The position numbers and the translations under genes are program-made. From Sphagnum magellanicum (lineage: Eukaryota > Streptophyta > Sphagnopsida > Sphagnales > Sphagnaceae), in NCBI GenBank assembly GCA_021904315.1, contig CM038923.1, positions 6,640,038-6,704,037 of the forward strand: a DNA stretch of 64,000 nt. Reading direction: 5' to 3'. The first letter of the stretch is position 1. Each line of letters begins with the position of its first letter. Shown piece after piece: positions 36,397-48,391 of the stretch. The notes beneath the pieces are model-generated. The model did not search any database, had not been told where the DNA came from, and saw only the letters and a list, made by a program, of their open reading frames with translations.

Positions 36397-37596
36397 TTCA
36401 GATTCAAGTGGCAAATACACTGTTAGAAACAAGATAGACATTGGGAAGATCTAATTTGTAAACCTTAAACTTCAAGTGGAAATGTGACAAACTTTGGAAT
36501 GTTACATTAAAATGGCAGGTAGACTATTGGAAACAAGACTAATACAAAAACTCCAATTTGCAAACCCTAAACTTAAAATGGAAACTTGATAGACTTTAAA
36601 GTGTTAGACTCAAGTGGTTAATGCATTCTTGGAAATAAGATAGATATGGGAACTCCAATTTACAAACCCTAAACAACAAATGCAAATTTGATAGACTTTA
36701 GAATGTCAAACTTAGGTGGTAGATGCATTATTAGAAATGAAACAAATATGGGAATTCCAAATTGTAAACCTTAAATCTAAAGTGGAAACCTGATAAACTT
36801 TAGACTTTTAGATTCAAGTGGTAAAGGCATTCTTGAAAATAAGATAAATATGGGAATTCCAAATTGCAAACCCTAAACAAAAAATGGAAATTTAATAGAC
36901 TTTGGAATGTCAAACTTTGGTGGTAAATGCATTCTTGGAAAATGAGACAAATATGGGAATTCTAATTTGCAAACCTTAAATTTGATGTGGAAACCTGACA
37001 TGTTCTGGACTATTTAATTCAGGTATTTTGTGTTGGAAAAAAGACAAATATGGGAACTCCTTGACTTGCAAACCTTAAACCTAAGTGGAAACCTAACACA
37101 CTTTGGATTGTTAAATTCAAATGGCATATAGACTATTGGAAACAAGACAAATATGGAAATTCATAGACTCTGGAATGAAAGACTCAAGTGGAAGATAAAT
37201 GTTAGAAACAAAATAGATATGGAAATGCAAATTTACAAACCTTAAACCTGGAATGGAAACAAGATGATACTCTTGGAAATAAGACCCTGATTTATAAACA
37301 CCAAATTGGAACCCCTAAATCTCGAAACTTCCCATTTGAAAACCTTATAGACTCTGGAAGGAAAATTCAAGTGGCGTATAGACTGTTGGGAACAAGATAG
37401 ATATGAAAACTCCAATTTGCAAACCTTAAAACTAAAATGGAAACCTAACAACTTTGGAGTGGCAAACCCAAGTTGGAAATGCATTGTTGGAAACAAGACA
37501 AATACTATATTCCAATTTGTAAACTCTAAAACAATGTTGGAAACCTTCTAGACTTTGGAATGACAAGTTCAAGTTACAAATGCACATTTGGAACAA
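36397..37596. repeat. Satellite array of ~102-bp units, left part
   Basis: About 11 imperfect units start near 36505, 36610, 36712, 36814, 36916, 37018, 37117, 37184, 37367, 37468 and 37569. Four in the middle are spaced exactly 102 bp. Each unit carries TTCAAGTGG, GGAAACAAGA-AAATATGG, TTGCAAACC-TAAAC and ACTTTGGAATG motifs. One unit is shortened and one expanded. There is no coding potential. Confidence 0.9.
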
Positions 37597-38396
37597 GGGT
37601 GCAATCATGGTTGGGGTACACAAAAGGAATGTCTCAACCCAAAATCACTTTTAGGATATTACTTTAAGTGACCATTACATTTACGAAATAATGATTTGGT
37701 AGATTTGTTTTTCATTAAGTATTCACATATTTTTGATTAAAATGGTGGTGATTTTTTATGATTTAAATGATTAAAACATGTCCTTAAGTGTCCTAAAAAA
37801 TGACTCAAAAACATGTGCCAATGTGTAGTTTTATCGAAAAAGACTCAACATGACTAGTAATATTTGTTCAAATTGTTCCATATTCTAATCACAAATAGAA
37901 TAAATTATGTCCTATATGATGGCATAATTTTTTAGTATAGTAAATCACCAAATTTTGTGGAATTGATGCTAGAATCTTGGATTTTTTCATAAAACAAATG
38001 TGTTGATAAGGATAACCAAATTAATTTTGTTAATTAAAAATTTGCATTCCAAAGGTTTAGAAAGAAGTATAAGAGAAATGGGTGCAAAAAAAAGGACATT
38101 ATTTGATTTTTTAATAGGGTTTTGGCACTGCAAATGAAAGTATGCAATTTTGGAATGTTTAAGTAGTCTTGCATTCCTTTTTGGTTTATACTTGAACATG
38201 ACATTCAAAATTTGTTCAATTGATTTGAATCAATCATTATAACACTTATTGGTTGAAAACCTAAACATACATATCCCCCTTTCATTGTTTGGCATTTTAA
38301 AACATTCATTTTGGTAAGTCCTTAATTTAGGACTCATGACACAAGACAAATGGATGTCATGGTTCCTATTATTGTACCCCAACTGTGATTGTACCC
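37597..38396. mobile_element. 800-bp TIR element, copy B, inserted into the satellite
   Basis: Terminal inverted repeats of 24 bp lie at 37597-37620 and 38373-38396 with three mismatches; both start GGGT-CAATCA and contain GTTGGGGTACA. The flanks are ACAA(G) on both sides (37593-37597 and 38397-38401), a 4-5-bp target duplication. The target is readable because the satellite unit normally has GGAAACAAGATAAATATG. The inverted copy A lies at 14435-15214. No transposase frame is visible. The superfamily is not assigned. Confidence 0.85.
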
Positions 38397-38715
38397 ACAA
38401 GATAAATATGGAACTCCAAGATTACAAACCCTAAATCTCTAATGGGAACCTTGTAGACTGTGGGATGGGAGACTGAAATTATAAATGGATTGCTGGAAAA
38501 TAAACAAATATGAAATTTCAATTTACAAACCTTAACTTTCTAATGGGAACCTAAACCAAACTTTGGAATACTAGACTAAAGATATAAATTATTGGAAACA
38601 AGACAAATATGAAGCTCCAAATTGCAAAACTTGAAATCAACGTTGCATTTAACCTTGCAGATTTTGGAATGACATTATCAGCTGAATTACAATTGTGCTC
38701 TTGGGAACAAAATAG
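38397..38715. repeat. Satellite array of ~102-bp units, right part
   Basis: About three more units continue after the TIR element (GATAAATATGGAACTCCA at 38401, AACAAATATGAAATTTCA near 38503, AGACAAATATGAAGCTCCA near 38602). Divergence rises toward the edge, as is usual at array ends. Confidence 0.8.
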
Positions 38716-41700
38716 ATTTAAAACCTTTTTCAAATAAAAACCCAAGAAACTTACAACAAAAAAAGAATCAAAGGTTCGGTACAAAAATCGAACCCTGTGA
38801 ATAAAAGTACCGAAGTTTAGTTAGGTTAGCCTTGAATGGATCCTCCTTTAGCTTTCCTATAATGGTTGTCCTACAACACGCTTGAACAATTATAGATCTC
38901 ATGAAACCTTAATGAACCGATCCAAAATTGAACAAATGGTGTTATGGATGTTTTTAGGATTTTGTTCACACAAGCTCTGGAATTTTTTTCAATCTTTAAC
39001 TCATTAAAAATAATCAAACCCATTGCTTGTGGAACTCCAGCAACACTTGTACAATCCCTGATTACTAACAACTAGAATCGTTGCACACAAAATCTTTCAA
39101 AAACCTATTGTTTTAATGCATTACAAGCTATTAAAGCAAAACAAGTACTTCCTTTTTGTTGGTAGGAGGTTCGTTAACTAGAACTTGAATGTGAATGCCA
39201 CTTCATATTCCCAAGCACAAAAATCTGATGCCCATTGTTGAAGCACACCTAATGCACAATGCACACCCTCTAGCAACATTGAACACAAAATGTTTGTGAC
39301 TACAAATGACTTGCTACAACTATGGTGATGGTGTCACAAGAAAGAGTCAATTGGTGATGGTGTATCATGAGAGTGAGTCAACTAGCAAGGAGAGGAAACA
39401 AAAGTGAGCAAAAGCTCTAGCAAGTGGTTACAAATGTTGCACGAAAATCTGGTGACAACAGTTTAAGGTTTGGAGCATACGGGCTCTGTCGATTGTCAAC
39501 AAGTGGCTAGTTGGCGACATCAATGATCTCCCTTCTTGTAGTTCCACGACACCCTAAAAGGATCTAGGGTTTTAGGGGGCAATCTAGGTTGATGATCCGC
39601 AGAAATCTGGCCATTCCTAGTTGCGGCTTTATGCTTTTAAGCAGTTTAAATTGGAAACCCCCTTTTTTCCTTTGTAGTTGTAGCGAAGGTTTTTTAAAAG
39701 TAGAAATCTGGCAATTTTTTGCCAGAAAAAAAAACACTGGAGGCGCCATTGTAGAGGGTACAAACCCATTGGGCTCCTGCGGGCATTTTCATTTTCATAA
39801 AGCGCAGCATCAATTTTTCACATTTTCCTGTGATACTAGGGGGTACCCTCTGGGTAACTGCTAGAGATCACAGGAAATACGGTATAAATAAATAAATAAA
39901 AAAAATTGACTTGTGCACATTAAGTCGAAGGTCCTAAGGTGCCACAACAAAAGAAGGAATTTTGGGAAATTTTGGGGTCTTATGTCTTAAAATTTTAGTG
40001 GGATATACAAATTCCACATTAAGCACAACAGTTGCAAAATTCAAAATCTTCAATTTCAAGGGTTTGTTTTGGTGGGCAATTTATAAGCTAGTGAAGATGA
40101 AGATATCATCACTAATGAAAAAATTGCAATGTGGATGAATGTAAATACATGGATTATATTATCATTTAACAAGTATATATTTCATTCATCACAACATCAC
40201 ATAAAAGATTAGAATTTCGGAACTTCATTACATCCTTTCAAGTTATACATTTATGGTTATGAGCACATTCATAATGTGGGTTGCGATCTCATCACATGGA
40301 TTGGAACCTTGCAAATGTTGTATTAGGTGCTTTTCTTTATCTTTATGCAGAGAATTTCAATTAAAAATTGGATTACTTTTTTTGTTAAAAATTATTGGTG
40401 CTAGACCGAGTTCACACAGCAAGAAATCCTTTGCCTACATTAGGTACTTCCTCTTTGCCTAGGGCTTTATCTGAGTTTGCAATGTTGTTGCCTTGGAGGA
40501 TCACTCATCTCAAGAAACTTTCAATGCAACTCTGCAGTTATCCACTGATAGTCTAAACTTTGGCCAAAAAAGATCTGTAGATGTGCCCTCAAGCAAGTTG
40601 CAACTGCGGGATATCTCATCATCCCCAACACTCCTCACTTGATCATGTGAAAGGGTCACAGTTTTTTGGTAAGCAATCACATGTCCCACTAACATTAAGA
40701 ATTATCAAATTCATTCAGATGCAAGATCCCATGCCCCATCCTCATGTCTTGCACAATCCCAATATCAAACATGGATTTGGCATGCACTCAAATCAGGTTG
40801 TTGTATCTGAAGGTCTCTCCTCTTCCATAGTTGTCATAAGACAGTGCCTCACCTGCTTCAATGTCACACTTTGCATCTGTTCTAAACATTTGAGAGCCAA
40901 TTGTTTTGTGCTCACTACATAGATGTGATAGATTTTTAAGTTTGCATTACAACTGCATCAACACCTTCCACTGTTAAAGAGGTCTCCCATGATGCAGAAG
41001 CTCATGTGAACTGTATCCGACATTGCAGTATCTAAACAAGTTAAGGTCCAGTTTGCTCACAAGTTAGGATACTAAGCCTAGACCTAGACCACCCACTACA
41101 ATGGGGTTTATTCTCTGCAGCAAACCCACAAACAGAGTGAAATGTCAGATTTTATGGAACCAATTGAGTTCTTCTCCTCAAGGACTAAACAAGGAACTCT
41201 TGAATTGCAGAGATGTGGTTGATGTTTTTGCCGCATTGGAAGAATAAAAGCCATCCAAGGTAAAGAATAGGTCATCTCTTGTGACCTCTTTCCCATGCAT
41301 CTGTCTTTGTTTAGATGCGATAGAGTCCTCCTATACAAATTGCAATGATAATAACATTAGACTGGGTTGCCTAGCATCATGTTCCAAATGAACACAGAAT
41401 GCTGACTCCATATCAAAACATGATGCATACAAACAGAGAGGCTTTGCTGTGAATCTACAAATATGAAGACAAAAACAAAGACCTTTATGCAAGAATTTAT
41501 TCTTTGTTTGGGGCTCATAAGAACATGCAAACTTGGTTAGCAAGTCAACCAATACTCCTTGCATGCAAGAAGTTGCTTCATGTCATCCCACATGATGTGC
41601 ACATGAAGCTTAATGTCCAGCTTGTCAGCACATGCACAGTGAGTTTTTCTTGACCCAGCAACCAAGTGTTCAGGGCAACATCTGGACTCCTTCCTTAGAT

Positions 41701-43172
41701 GTTGCTCCTTCCTTCAGAACTAGCACATTTCCAGCCCACCAATGAATCTCCAGGTAGAGTTTGGTACACTGCACTCCCAGTACCATGCTTCCCATTCTCA
41801 AATGGTCAACAACCAATGCCATTGTTCCAACTGAGATAGCTCTTCCTCTCCAAAATCCTGCACAGATGGCTTTATAATTCATTAGCGCACGAAGGATATT
41901 GTGCAGAATGCATGATCATCATATATCTGATGATCTAAAACCCATCACATTGGGATAGGCTATAACTATCCAGATGATGTAAGCTCTACAGATGATTATC
42001 ACAGCAAGAAAACATCTTACAGATGAGTTGCGCCCAGGTCAGGAGGAACACAAGGGACACATGAACAACCATTTGCACTCAATTCTGGGACAAAGACAAA
42101 ATCCTCGAACACTAACATGGCCAAATTCCTCAAATCCCATTTTCCCTGCAAATAGCATCTCTTCTCAAGCTCAAATTTACAATATAATCAAACAACACAA
42201 CTCAGGAGGCTCTGTAACCCTAGCAGATTTTTCCATGCAAAGCTGAGCTCTACTCCATTTGATACCCCTGCAGCATTCCTAGATGTATTATGCAATGGAA
42301 CAACCAATCCATGCTCATGCCATGTAGCTTGCTAGCATTCAAGCCATGCCGCTCAAGTACTATTATGGTACTAGTTACCACACCTCATAGTTTGCCTACT
42401 ACTGCATTGGTGTGTCTTCTATCTGTCCAAGTGATATAGATGCCAAAGGAGGTTCTGCACATTTACTCAATGGAAGCCATCATTTGCAAAGCTGCTCGGG
42501 AAATCGACAATTGGAGACCAGAGTCAAAATGATTGAAAGAGAGGAGCCATGAGATATGGTTGGGAAACAGAGGTCTAGAGTCTTGAAATTGTGATAGTTC
42601 TATTGGCAACTGGGAGATCTGCATTTCCCCATGCAATGAGTTCGCACTTGTGGGCTCCAAAAGTTTGATGATGATACACTTTCTTATGCAGTTGCACATG
42701 TGCAGATGATTTTGGAATAAGCCAAGAGGACTACATTACAATCTCTCCACAGATAGAGCAGAGGTTTCTCACAATTACTATCTTGTGGTAGAGGATATAC
42801 TGCTAGTCCTGGTGGGCGGGAATGTTTTATGACAGTAAAACCAGAGCCGGAACTAGACAGAAATTATCTAAATGTGAGATGCTCCTCCTGTTTCTAGGCC
42901 TTTTGATGTTCCATCGCACTCTCACATTCGGCTTTGTGACAGGTAAAATGGGTTGTGGAACATGAATTGGGGCTGATGAAAGGGAAAGACCAGTTTGTGA
43001 GGTTTCAGAATCCTTCATTGTGCCTTTCCAAACAAGACCACTACAAGCCTGTATAATGATTCTATATCCAGTTTTGGGTATATATGCTCAAGGGACAGCT
43101 CTGAAGCTAGTCGAAACTATGCTATATCAGCAGTCTGCCAGCCGTTACATTAGGTGAAACTTGGTGGAGTTA
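38716..43172. other. Spacer downstream of the EBS/SHL-type gene, no gene recognised
   Basis: From about 40250 to 43170 the sequence is less AT-rich and gene-like in composition, but no frame shows a known motif. A - strand frame at 42827-43018 ends with a basic VRVRWNIKRPRNRR stretch. I considered it as a last exon of the neighbouring gene, but the phase of the obvious acceptor does not fit. Confidence 0.35.
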
Positions 43173-45545
43173 TCAGTCACCATTACATTCAGGACATGCA
43201 AAGTTGTTGAGACCCTTGATCTCTTCCACGGTCATTTTTACACACTTTGGGTGGAACCTGCACATTGCAAGCAGCAGGTGCCCATTACTTATTGTCAAAC
43301 AGCTTCTACACTGTGTAAAAGCACAAAAAGATTTCTCAGTGGTGAAACAAAGCTAACATTTTAGTGGATCAGATGTTTGTGGACAATAAGACCATAAAGG
43401 CTCTTAAAACTGACCACTAGATCAAATCATCCCTGAATCCACAACAAGGATGTTACCATCTGTGTTACATTCCACCACAACAGCAAGAAGTACCCCAAAA
43501 AATACCCAACAATGAGAGCAACTAGAAAACAATTGCAACAAAATACTGATGAAAGCAATCTCAAGGTCAAACTCACTCTCCACAACATGGTGAACAAACC
43601 TCCATTAGATAGCCATCACTAGCTGCTGATATTTCTAACTCTATGAGTTTTAGACAGTTGATTGCAGCAAGATGTGTTACTATTTAGCTTATCAGTCAAG
43701 ACAGGTTTTCACATAGAGAAAGACACCACCAAACTCCAAGAGCTTACATGGGTGACCAACAATTCCAATTCCAAGCACGAAGCTTATCCAGTTCACATAT
43801 GATTAGGATAAGAACATAGACTGAGGGATGAGGAGTACCAATCTTTGCATTTCTCACATTGAACCATGAGATCATCAGGGTTGTAGGGTAGCTCACAGGT
43901 ACAGTACCTGTAGACAAAGTTTACCATAAGCACACAGCAAACAATCAATCAATCAATGCTGGCATTTAAGTGCCACTGAGTAACTGAGGTGCAGGGCTGA
44001 GTATTAAGGCAACAACACCTCATGGACAGTAGTCATGATAGTGTCTTAGTGAAAGTATTGACTTGTCATCCAACTCTGTTAGTCGTCACCTCTTTGGTCA
44101 AGTGCATACATTGTGATAGTCCTAAGATCAAGGATCTCTTACACAGCAACACGATCAGGTGAGAAGGTCCCAGCTGTGGCAAAATAATCAAATCGGCAAA
44201 AGTAGTCCTCTGCTCGAACATCATCCAGACGAGTGTACTCCTTGAAAGTATGCACTGTACACTTATTCTCAATCGCATCAGGGCTGCAAAAGTCGTAATG
44301 GTCTGATAGGAAAAGTTCCTTTGATCCATGGAACTGCCGCCGACCACCAGCTGATTCCTCAGGTCTGTAGTACCAGCGCACTTTTAATGTCACTTTCTCT
44401 GCGCTATCAACTTCAATGACCTCAATCCTTGCCACATAGTTTGGGGTGCTCGGATCTGGTGGTCTTAGAATGACAGTATCACCAGCTGCAACAAGCAAAA
44501 TGAGAAAGAATGCCAACTTGCTTAATAAGCTTGGTGTGATTAAAGACAAAATGATTAAATCTGGAGGTATACACAGTTCTGTTTCTTCTCTGAATCATCA
44601 GATCATGCATGGGGGGTCTACTAATCTCATCTCTCTCCCTTTACCTACAGTAGCCTTTCACTCCAGCTCAGACTAGGATCAAAAACTGCATCCAATCCAC
44701 AGCCAAGGTTGATAATTCTCAGAAGAAAAGCTCAGGTCAGATTCTCTTAAGGGTGCCAAGTATATTGAAGTCTTTTACTGAAGGTAACAATCCCCATGTG
44801 CTGTCCTCTCATGAACCTATCAAGGCCATCTACCCAAGTCGTCTTTACAGGCCTGACATGCTTAGCTCAATACAATTCTTATGCAAATAAATGTTCTGAG
44901 ATTTCTCTTCCAAAAATCTGTGCCGCTCAGAAAGAAGAGAATAATGCAGTGTCTACTGACAAGCCTGACTGATGGGTGTCTCTTCACTCTCAGGAAAATG
45001 CCTCCTTTGACAGGAGTGGACATTGGACCCACAACCCATTGCAAGGTAGCCATGCTATCCATTGCACTAGACTGGTTTGATACTGAGTGTGTATCAAATC
45101 CTACTATTTTGTTGTGTTGAAGAGACCCAAATTCCTGAAATTTTGCATTCAAAGGAAGGATCAAAGCTCACTTGATCCTTGATAGAGATCAACCAGAGGA
45201 TGCACCTACTTGACTCAGGCCTAAAATTGGAAGACCCAAGTCACACTTTCTTCTTCACTAAACAATGCAATGCTACGACTTGCAGCAATCCATTTTCCTC
45301 GATTCTTTCAGTCGTTCCTCAATGGTGTGTAGGACCCATTGAAGCTATGGATGATGGCACCCAAAAGAAAGGCTATTAGGTATTTGACTTGTGATCAAAA
45401 TTTTCTGTTGCAAATTCAAATTGCCATCTCTTCATCTTCAAAGAATACCTAGCAGTAAGGAAAATATTCACTCACGTTTGATAACCCTTTGTGTGTTGGG
45501 AATTCTGTAAGAATCGAGTCTGCTCTTGGTCCGCTTCTTCCCCAT
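43173..45545 (-). CDS. BAH-PHD histone reader, EBS/SHL family, 4 exons
   Basis: Exons 45545-45476, 44485-44143, 43907-43839 and 43257-43173 have GT-AG introns and matching phases, giving 188 residues. Residues 24-138 form a BAH domain ([49 protein letters not shown]). Residues 139-186 form a PHD finger with a full C4HC3 set: C140, C142, C155, C158, H163, C166, C182, C185. Y40, W61 and Y63 fall where the EBS BAH aromatic cage lies, and W161 where the PHD cage lies. In Arabidopsis, EBS and SHL read H3K27me3 through BAH and H3K4me2/3 through PHD and repress flowering genes. EBS versus SHL cannot be decided. The frame stops three residues after the last Cys, so the usual basic C-terminal tail (about 40 residues) is absent unless a further exon is spliced. 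Confidence 0.92.
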
Positions 45546-45936
45546 TTTTGCTTCACACAAAGGAGTCAGTGGGTGGTCGACAGTTAGACCTAACTTCTTT
45601 CTTTCCTTCCTTCTTTTCTTCTGCAAGGAAAGTCTGGCACAGCACACCAGCACAGGAGCAACAGACGACAGAAAGGGGGGGGAATTCAAAATACCCTACA
45701 AAGATCTCCCGTTGCCATTGCGTTAGCAAAAACTAAATGGGCATGGAAGCAACGAGAACTGAACCACAGCAAATCACGATCTGGAAATGCACAGGAAATG
45801 GCGTTCTTTGCCTATGTGCGTGCACCAAGCCCTAATTCTGTTCTTGTCCTTTTGCAGTGTTGATGGTTAATAGCGCCTACAACTGTCAAGGGTTGTCTAT
45901 TTTAAATATTTTATGGAGCGAAGAATAGTGTAGTAC
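45546..45936 (-). promoter_or_regulatory. Intergenic promoter region between the EBS/SHL-type gene and tRNA-Arg
   Basis: 391 bp between the ATG of the - strand gene and the + strand tRNA. It includes a C/T-rich stretch near 45596-45620 and a G8 run near 45676-45683. It must hold the promoter of the chromatin gene, but I see no convincing TATA box. Confidence 0.3.
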
Positions 45937-46009
45937 GACCGTGTGGCCCAATGGATAAGGCGCTGGTCTACGGAACCAGAGATTCTGGGTTCGATCCCCA
46001 GCATGGTCG
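45937..46009 (+). tRNA. trnR-ACG: tRNA-Arg (anticodon ACG)
   Basis: A 73-nt cloverleaf. The acceptor stem GACCGTG pairs with CATGGTC (one G-U), discriminator G. D arm GCCC-AATGGATAA-GGC. Anticodon stem CTGGT/ACCAG with loop CTACGGA, so the anticodon is ACG. T arm CTGGG-TTCGATC-CCCAG. A box (TGGCCCAATGG) and B box (GGTTCGATCCC) are intact, no intron. ACG becomes ICG and reads CGT, CGC and CGA Arg codons. Nuclear-type gene, as no CCA is encoded. Confidence 0.96.
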
Positions 46010-46015
46010 TTTTTT
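46010..46015 (+). terminator. Pol III terminator of tRNA-Arg
   Basis: A run of six Ts directly follows the discriminator base. Confidence 0.85.
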
Positions 46016-46841
46016 GTTTTCTTATTTTGACATAAGATTGCGGATGGATTAGCATTATTTCATCTATCACCTTCCACTACATTCATCCATGTTTATCTCT
46101 CTCTGTTTGACCATGTACATGTCAATGGACACCCTTTTTCGGAAAAAATTTCACAAGACAAGTTGTCAATTACCACATGAATCTTTAAGCAATTGTCAAC
46201 TAATTGATATAATGACATAAAGAGAAAGAAAACCATAGAAATAGGTCTATGCAATCCTATAAGGAAAATGTTGATTGACTTTGGTTGGTAGATTACCCAA
46301 ACCCACCATCTAGCACTACTTGGCAAAAACTTTGAAACCCTCTCACACACTAAACAATTTAACGAGTGAAAAAGAGGAATCAAAACAAACAAAGCCAAGT
46401 GGGGTCATTTGCATTCTTTGGATTTGACAATATCACCAAACTAAAATGCAAATGGTCAAGGCAGCTGTAACCTTCTATTACTTGGAAAGCGAACACATCA
46501 CCTCCAAGCATTAAATAATTATTGTTGCATATTTCTTCAATAGTTGCACCCATGCCTTGTGATTGCAATATGGTACCCAATATCATACAAGATAATTTAT
46601 CTACACAATTTTCTTTAATTCCTAGTTGAATCACCAATCAGACAACCAAAATAAAAATCATTGGAATCATCCTTTTCATCATTGGAATCATGCTATGAAC
46701 TTGGTATGCACAACGAGATGTTCTTCTGTTTCGCCTCATTGATTGTAATACTCAACAACAGCACTAATTCATTCATCTTTTTACTAAATGCAACTATTGA
46801 TGATTTTTATGCATTCATCTTTATATCAATTGCATTTTGAA
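46016..46841. other. Spacer between tRNA-Arg and the SUFA-type gene
   Basis: The - strand frames at 46093-46398 and 46380-46637 show no known motif. They may be relics of one decayed coding sequence, but I cannot name it. Confidence 0.35.
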
Positions 46842-48188
46842 CTAAGCAGCAAATGACTTTCCACAGCCACATGTAGATGATGCATTTGGGTTGCTGAATG
46901 AGAAACCACCGCCAATCAATGCATCACTATAGTCCAATTGCATTCCAAACAGAAACAACAAACTTTTGGGATCGCACACTGCAACCCACCAAAAAAATGC
47001 ACAAGCAGAAAGAATATTCGCTTCAGCAGTGCTGCAACATGGAAGCAGGAAACATTGGCAGTACAGTTTTCAGGCAAGGATTCTATCACCTTCAGAGTGC
47101 AAGAAACTCCTAAACATGGAGAAAGAAGTTGATTGTAAATTCACAGATCTGAACATGAGGAGGAGAGCACATACCCATGGTAAAGCCCTCGTGCTCTATC
47201 ACCGAATCATCTGGTCGAAGCTTTGATTTCTCTTCAAAGTCCATCACATATGACATTCCCGAGCAACCCCCCTGTCTGACTCCAACTCGAAGGCACAAGT
47301 CCTTATTCTGGTCAGCCCTCAGTTTGTTCAAGTGTTTCAAGGCTTTCTCTGTCAGGACAATTGCTGGTGCTATACTTCCAGTCTCAGGCATGGTCACTAC
47401 CTTGCCAAAATCCACAACTCCACACCCATTAATTAAAAATTCTGCAGAGATTGACCACATACATACCAAGGGATGATGACAAGGGGTGACAACAGATCAG
47501 TAACTTGTGATACAACATCTCCATACAAACAAACGGATGTGCAAGGAACCCTGATGGGCAAAGAACTCTCCAGTCAACCTGCCTCTGCCTCTGTTGCTTG
47601 AGCAATCCATCCAGTAACCCTAATTCACCTCAAATCTCACCAAAGGGGTTCAGAAAGCTGTGCGACTATATTGAAGAACTCTGCAGTCGAGCTTCCTGTG
47701 CCTCTGTTTCTTTCGTTATTCATCAAGTAACGCTAATTCCCCTCAAATCTTTCCTGAAATATTTCCTAAGTCGTTTAGAAAGCTGTGCGATTATGTCAAA
47801 GAACTCTCCGGGAAGTCGACCTTCCTCTGTCTCTGTTTCTTTCGTAGTTCATCAAGTAACCCTAATTCTCCTCAAATCTTTCCGAAGCGGTTGAGAAAGC
47901 TCGCTCTCTCTCTCTCTCTCCCCCCCCCTGTGACCCACACACAATATAAAACAAAAAAAGAAGAAAAAAGAAAGAATTACATGTATCGCTTGCGCACATG
48001 GTGATGACGGCCCTTCTTCTGGGAGCAGCTTGCACTTTCAGAGTACCACGGCGCGATGTCTTTGCTGCTCTTGAGGCGAACGACAAGGAAGTGCACAAAG
48101 GCTTCGGTGCTGAGCGGAGAACCCCCGCCGTGGCCGTTGCAGCAGCGGCGCAGGAACAAGAAGGAACGGAGGTCATGGACATCGCCAT
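46842..48188 (-). CDS. SUFA1: Plastid A-type iron-sulfur carrier (SUFA1/CpIscA family)
   Basis: A-type carriers accept and deliver Fe-S clusters in the plastid SUF pathway, using three conserved cysteines. The last exon, 46978-46842, encodes [20 protein letters not shown] onward and ends CGCGKSFAA, with two of the cysteines. The exon ending at 47175 (start between about 47400 and 47441) encodes [15 protein letters not shown] and GGCSGMSY, with the first cysteine; the two join in phase as TMVCDP. The first exon starts at ATG 48188 and encodes an Ala/Ser/Arg-rich leader ([13 protein letters not shown], then [18 protein letters not shown]) typical of a plastid transit peptide. Its donor lies between 47981 and 48010. 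I could not find a phase-consistent junction between the first exon and the middle one, so a small exon may be missing. Family assignment is firm; the N-terminal structure is provisional. Confidence 0.9.
47557..47900. repeat. ~113-126-bp tandem repeat in intron 1 of the SUFA-type gene
   Basis: About two and a half to three imperfect units. AAGAACTCT-C-G recurs near 47561, 47674 and 47799, with GTAACCCTAATTC-CCTCAAA and GAAAGCTGTGCGA blocks between. The + strand frame 47598-47894 exists only because the repeat stays in phase. Confidence 0.8.
47901..47934. repeat. (CT)n-(C)n microsatellite
   Basis: A CT dinucleotide run followed by a C-run, inside the first intron of the SUFA-type gene near its donor. 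Confidence 0.85.
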
Positions 48189-48391
48189 CGCTGTAGCGTG
48201 CAAAGGAGGTCCGAAGCTTTGTGAGAACGAGGGCTTTTCAGACAAACCAACGCGCTCGTGTAGTTAGTTACTAGGGTACAATGGACGTGTCCCAAAGGAA
48301 TCCCTTGTTCCTCAGAGGTGGTCACTTTCTAACGACCCACACAACCCCAGGAATTGACCCCCTCAGCTGTTTTATGCCAAAAAATTTAGAA

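Noticed and set aside
42827..43018. - strand frame ending in a basic stretch, considered as the missing C-terminal exon of the EBS/SHL-type gene
   Set aside because: The only good acceptor (near 43053) gives an immediate stop in the phase left by exon 4.
43560..43690. - strand stretch ending in a CSPC motif before a GTGAGT donor, considered as the second PHD exon
   Set aside because: Cysteine and histidine spacing does not fit a PHD finger. The exon at 43257-43173 fits exactly in sequence, phase and acceptor.
47598..47894. + strand 98-codon frame
   Set aside because: Created by an in-phase tandem repeat within an intron of the SUFA-type gene.
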